A DNA stretch of 33,801 bases, from the NCBI GenBank assembly GCA_964406705.1, contig CAYOSS010000007.1, forward strand, positions 1 to 33,801, read 5' to 3'. Numbering within the stretch: position 1 is the first letter of the stretch; each line of letters opens with the position of its first letter. The notes under the pieces were generated by a model. It searched no databases. It was not told the DNA's origin and was given only the letters and a program-made list of their open reading frames with translations. Positions 30,837 through 33,801 of the stretch are shown here, in pieces. The translations under genes were made by a program, and so were the position numbers. The stretch comes from CAZRRV01 sp964406705 (GTDB taxonomy: Bacteria; Bacillota; Clostridia; Oscillospirales; Acutalibacteraceae).

Positions 30837-31924
30837 AGCGCGAGGGAGACAAGCGCCGCGAGCCGCGTTTCCACCTTGTAAAGCGGGATTCGGTGCCTTT
30901 TTGGCAGTCCGCCGGAATACGCGCCGTCGCCATAATCCTGGCGGTGGGGATCTGCTCTCTGATTGTGTTTTTAGCGGGGCACGCGAACCCGGTGCGCTAC
31001 TTCCGCTCGATGTTTAAGGGCGCGTTCGGCACTTCGGGGCTCACCTGGTCGTATCTCTACTCCTCCGCGATACTGTTATGTATCGCGCTGGCTGTCACCC
31101 CCGCGTTTAAGATGAGGTTTTGGAACATAGGCGCGGAGGGGCAGGTACTGATGGGCGGGCTTGCCACCACCGCGTGTATGTTCTTCCTCGGCGGGAAAAT
31201 TCCTCAGCCGCTGCTGTACCTCTGTATGCTGGGGGCCGGGCTGTTGGCGGGAGCGCTCTGGGCGGTGATCCCGGCCATATTCAAGGCCAAGTGGAACACC
31301 AACGAGACGCTCTTCACGCTTATGATGAACTACATAGCCATTCAGCTGGTAGCGTTTTGCATAGACAGCTGGGTCAAGACCGGCTCGGGGACCCTTTCCC
31401 CCATGCACCGGTACGGCTTCCCCAGGGTGTACAACGAGTGGTTGATGAGCATTATCATAGTCGCCGCGCTGGCGGTGGGGATGTTCATATACCTAAAGTA
31501 CAGCAAGCATGGCTACGAGCTTACCGTGGTGGGGGAGAGCGAGAACACCGCCCGCTACATAGGGATCCCCGTCAAAAAGGTGATCATCAGGACTATGCTG
31601 CTCTCCGGCGCGCTCTGCGGGCTCGCGGGGCTTATCACCTGCGGCGGAATGGATCACACCATCTCGGTAAACAGCGCGGGAGGGCGCGGATTCACCGCGA
31701 TATTGGTCTCTTGGCTCGCCAAGTTCAACCCGTTTTATATGGTACTGACCGCGCTTTTGGTGGAGTTTTTCCGCGTGGGGGCGCTTCAGGTGAGCACGGA
31801 TCTGCGCATTGACGACCTCTCGGACGTTTCCACCGCGATAATCCTCTTCTTCATAGTCGGCTGCGAATTTTTCATACGCTACAAGATTGTCCCGCGCAAA
31901 GCGGAAAAGGAGGCGCGGCAATGA
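30833..31924 (+). CDS. ABC transporter permease 1 (BPD_transp_2 family, nucleoside importer)
   Basis: Integral membrane subunit, 363 residues. A charged cytoplasmic N-terminus (about 25 residues) precedes eight to ten hydrophobic helices. Family marks: FWNIGAEGQVLMGGLA, KAKWNTNETLFTLMMNYIA, GYELTVVGESENTARYIGI (cytoplasmic coupling loop contacting the ATPase) and GRGFTAILVSWLAKFNP. It is like YufP/NupP. The start is GTG 30833, overlapping the ATPase TGA, with GAGG seven bases upstream. The stop overlaps the ATG of permease 2. Confidence 0.93.
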   Translation: MKREGDKRREPRFHLVKRDSVPFWQSAGIRAVAIILAVGICSLIVFLAGHANPVRYFRSMFKGAFGTSGLTWSYLYSSAILLCIALAVTPAFKMRFWNIGAEGQVLMGGLATTACMFFLGGKIPQPLLYLCMLGAGLLAGALWAVIPAIFKAKWNTNETLFTLMMNYIAIQLVAFCIDSWVKTGSGTLSPMHRYGFPRVYNEWLMSIIIVAALAVGMFIYLKYSKHGYELTVVGESENTARYIGIPVKKVIIRTMLLSGALCGLAGLITCGGMDHTISVNSAGGRGFTAILVSWLAKFNPFYMVLTALLVEFFRVGALQVSTDLRIDDLSDVSTAIILFFIVGCEFFIRYKIVPRKAEKEARQ

Positions 31925-32868
31925 TCGCCTTTCTCACCGCCTCCATTCGCACCGGGATGACGTTCCTCTACGGTGCGACGGGGGAGACCATCACGGAGAA
32001 GTCCGGCAACCTCAACCTCGGCATCCCGGGGGTGATGTCGCTCGGCGCGGCGCTGGGCTGCTACGCGGAATACCTTTACGGCAACGCCGTGGGCAAGCTC
32101 AACGTCAACCCCTTTATCGCCGTCGCGATGCCGATACTGGTCTCCTTTATCGGCGGGGTGCTGATGGGGCTGATTTTCTCCTTCCTGACATCCACTCTCC
32201 ACGCCAACCAGAATGTGTGCGGACTTATCCTCACCACGTTCGGCGTGGGGCTTACCGGGATGCTTATCAGCAAGATAGGCTCGGTGTCCTTCGCGGCGAA
32301 GTACTTTACGGCGGGGCCGCCCTTCGCCGAGAATTTGGGCTGGTTCGGGGAGCTGTTCCTCAGCTACGGGGCTCTCGTTTACCTGGCGCTGGCGCTCGCG
32401 CTGCTTTCGGCTTTCTTTCTATTTAAGACGCGCGCCGGGCTTCACCTTCGCGCGGTGGGGGAGGACCCCGCCGCCGCGGACGCCGCCGGGATAAACGTCA
32501 CCGCCTACCGCTACGGGGCGACCTGTGTCGGCGCCGGGATAGCCGGGATAGGCGGCTTGTGCTACATTATGGACAACCTCTACGGCTCGTGGGAGTACTC
32601 CATAGAGGCGATAGGGTGGCTCGCGATAGCACTGGTCATTTTCACCGTGTGGAAGCCGCACATCGGGATAATAGGCTCGATCCTCTTCGGAATGCTCTAC
32701 AACGTGAGCGCGTACGTGAAGAACATCTCCTTCGCCGGGCGGGACCTGATCAAAATTCTCCCCTATCTGGTGACGATCGTGGTGCTGATAATCACCAGCA
32801 TTCGCAGCCGCAAGGAGAACCAGCCCCCCGCGCACCTGGGGCAGTCGTACTTCAGGGAGGAGCGGTAA
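31921..32868 (+). CDS. ABC transporter permease 2 (BPD_transp_2 family, nucleoside importer)
   Basis: Second membrane subunit that pairs with permease 1, 315 residues with about eight hydrophobic helices. It opens with the family segment FLYGATGETITEKSGNLNLGIPGVMSLGA. QNVCGLILTTFGVGL and LRAVGEDPAAADAAGINV (coupling loop) follow, then GGLCYIMDN. It is like YufQ/NupQ. The ATG overlaps the permease 1 stop (ATGA). It is last in the operon, followed by a strong hairpin. Confidence 0.93.
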   Translation: MIAFLTASIRTGMTFLYGATGETITEKSGNLNLGIPGVMSLGAALGCYAEYLYGNAVGKLNVNPFIAVAMPILVSFIGGVLMGLIFSFLTSTLHANQNVCGLILTTFGVGLTGMLISKIGSVSFAAKYFTAGPPFAENLGWFGELFLSYGALVYLALALALLSAFFLFKTRAGLHLRAVGEDPAAADAAGINVTAYRYGATCVGAGIAGIGGLCYIMDNLYGSWEYSIEAIGWLAIALVIFTVWKPHIGIIGSILFGMLYNVSAYVKNISFAGRDLIKILPYLVTIVVLIITSIRSRKENQPPAHLGQSYFREER

Positions 32869-32900
32869 ACTCCCTCCCTTTATACAAAATGATAGCATAA

Positions 32901-32944
32901 ACCCGCCCCGCATGCCGCATTTCGGCGTTACGGGGCGGGTATTT
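32901..32944. terminator. Bidirectional terminator between the importer operon and the Fic gene
   Basis: A ten-base perfect stem ACCCGCCCCG (32901-32910) / CGGGGCGGGT (32931-32940), with a small inner stem GCCG/CGGC. It is followed by ATTTCG on the plus strand and by TTTATGC on the minus strand. The Fic reading frame stops inside it (32928-32930). Confidence 0.8.
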
Positions 32945-33666
32945 CGTACTTATCCAGCATTTTCCGCGCGATGTCCTGCCCGTCGGGGCATGTGTCCGTG
33001 AGGTATCCCGGCTCCTCGTCCCAGAGGGCGAGACCCAGGTAGTAGTACATCTTCTTGGTGTCCTCGATGAGAAACGGCACGATGTTATGCCTCAGGCACT
33101 CCTTGAACGAGATCAGTCTTCCCACTCGCCCGCTGCCGTCCCGGAACGGGTGTATGCGCTCAAATTCCGCGTGGAAGCGTATTATCTCGTTTAGCGTGAC
33201 ATGCCGGAGCGCGGTGTACCACGCCAACAGGCCCGCCATTTTAGCCGGAACTTCGCGCGGGCTCGCGGTGTACCCGCCGCCCACGGTGTTTGGGCGCTTT
33301 TTTCCAGTCCCTGACCGCGAACCGGGGGAGGGAGGAGTCCCGCGTCCCCTGCTTTGGTATCAGGTGGAGCCGTTTGATATGCTCCTCGTCGAGCGGTTCC
33401 TCCGCCGCGTCTATGCAGTAATCTACGGCGCGGAAGTGGTTCACCGTTTCGATAATATCGTCCACCGGAACCCCGACGGGAGCCTCTAACGTGGCGGTCT
33501 CGTAGATCATCCGTGTCTGTTCCTCGCTGAGCCGGCTGCCCTCTATGCGGTTGGAGTTGTAGGTCATCCTCACCTGCAGCTCGCGGTATATCCCGCCCGA
33601 AATCCGGGCTTCCATCTCCTCGTGCAGCCGCCGTAGCGGCGCGCTCTCCGTGCTCACGGCACCCAA
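32928..33666 (-). pseudogene. Fic-domain protein (AMPylase-like), interrupted by a one-base frameshift
   Basis: Two minus-strand frames together make one Fic protein of about 245 residues. The first (33666 down to about 33300) carries SNRIEGSRL, matching the inhibitory-helix motif (S/T)xxxE(G/N) on the N-terminal side (class II Fic). The second (to 32928) carries RFHAEFERIHPFRDGSGRVGR, the Fic catalytic loop: His, the Mg-binding acid and the phosphate-binding Gly/Arg are present, with Ser in place of the usual Asn. The frames join cleanly at A6 (33298-33303 as T6): with five A the protein would read DWKKRPNTVGGGY. The start is TTG 33666, seven bases after AGGAG. Known Fic enzymes transfer AMP or related groups to proteins. 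This could be a true mutation, a phase switch or a sequencing error. Confidence 0.85.
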
Positions 33667-33683
33667 CCCCGATCTCCTCTTAT

Positions 33684-33712
33684 ATTATAGCACCAAACCG
33701 GCGAAAAGTAAA
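33684..33712 (-). promoter_or_regulatory. Promoter of the Fic gene
   Basis: On the minus strand: TTTACT (33707-33712), a 17-bp spacer and a perfect TATAAT (33684-33689), about 18 bp before the TTG start. The intact promoter and ribosome site argue that the gene is, or recently was, functional. Confidence 0.65.
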
Positions 33713-33766
33713 GAATCCGGCGCCCTTAGCCCGCGATTTCGGCGTAAAGGTTCTTTCCTTCTCCCC

Positions 33767-33795
33767 GTGAAATCTTTCCTGAAACGTGGTATAAT
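33767..33795 (+). promoter_or_regulatory. Promoter reading out of the right edge
   Basis: GTGAAA (33767-33772), a 17-bp spacer and a perfect TATAAT (33790-33795). The gene it serves lies beyond the window. Confidence 0.5.
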
Positions 33796-33801
33796 AGCCC
33801 C

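Noticed and set aside
33241..33310. Programmed -1 frameshift in the Fic gene on a slippery A-run
   Set aside because: The second half needs +1 (or loss of one base); a -1 slip would enter the wrong frame. A simple A5/A6 length change explains it better.

Overview
The window looks like chromosomal DNA of a high-GC, low-branching Firmicute (Clostridia; an Oscillospiraceae-like gut anaerobe is my guess). The reasons are the DnaD plus DnaI-like primosome pair, consensus SigA promoters (TTGACA/TATAAT, 17-18 bp spacers), strong GGAGG ribosome binding sites, sortase-assembled LPxTG pili, a BMP-type nucleoside ABC importer and a hemolysin III-like membrane protein. The species cannot be named from the sequence. 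No tRNA, rRNA, CRISPR array or transposase gene is visible.

Layout. Bases 258-1754 (minus) hold a peptide-transporter type lipoprotein, divergent from a NYN-LOTUS putative RNA-binding nuclease (1909-2745). Ribosomal protein S20 (rpsT), a histidine phosphatase, an unknown protein translationally coupled to a TtcA-like tRNA thiolation enzyme, a DnaD-domain protein and a DnaI-like helicase loader follow on the plus strand to 7243. Several intergenic gaps here carry copies of a hairpin-forming repeat with GGCAATACCG ends.

The centre (7244-20239) is an accessory pilus locus: a 2159-residue von Willebrand A-type tip adhesin (LPTTG), a major pilin (LPFTG), two class C-like pilin-polymerising sortases, a small CnaB pilin with a proline-rich stalk (IPQTG, probable base pilin) and a third, single-anchor sortase. 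The last four genes overlap and are translationally coupled. Upstream is a perfect consensus promoter followed by a roughly 370-nt leader containing a run of 14 G that can pair with a run of 8 C, then a 170-bp MITE-like inverted repeat. This makes phase-variable pilus expression the most interesting hypothesis in the window. Both large surface genes are mosaics of GC-rich and AT-rich segments, suggesting exchange or diversification of exposed parts.

The right part is housekeeping again. On the minus strand, a hemolysin III-like protein, a Ca/Na-type antiporter and NAD-dependent DNA ligase form one cluster. On the plus strand there is a small membrane protein, NAD(P)H-hydrate dehydratase, the 16S rRNA dimethyltransferase RsmA and aldose 1-epimerase, with overlapping or closely spaced starts. 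A four-gene BMP-family importer (lipoprotein, double ATPase, two permeases) has its own promoter and ends at a strong terminator. It converges on a Fic-domain gene broken by a one-base slip in an A6 run.
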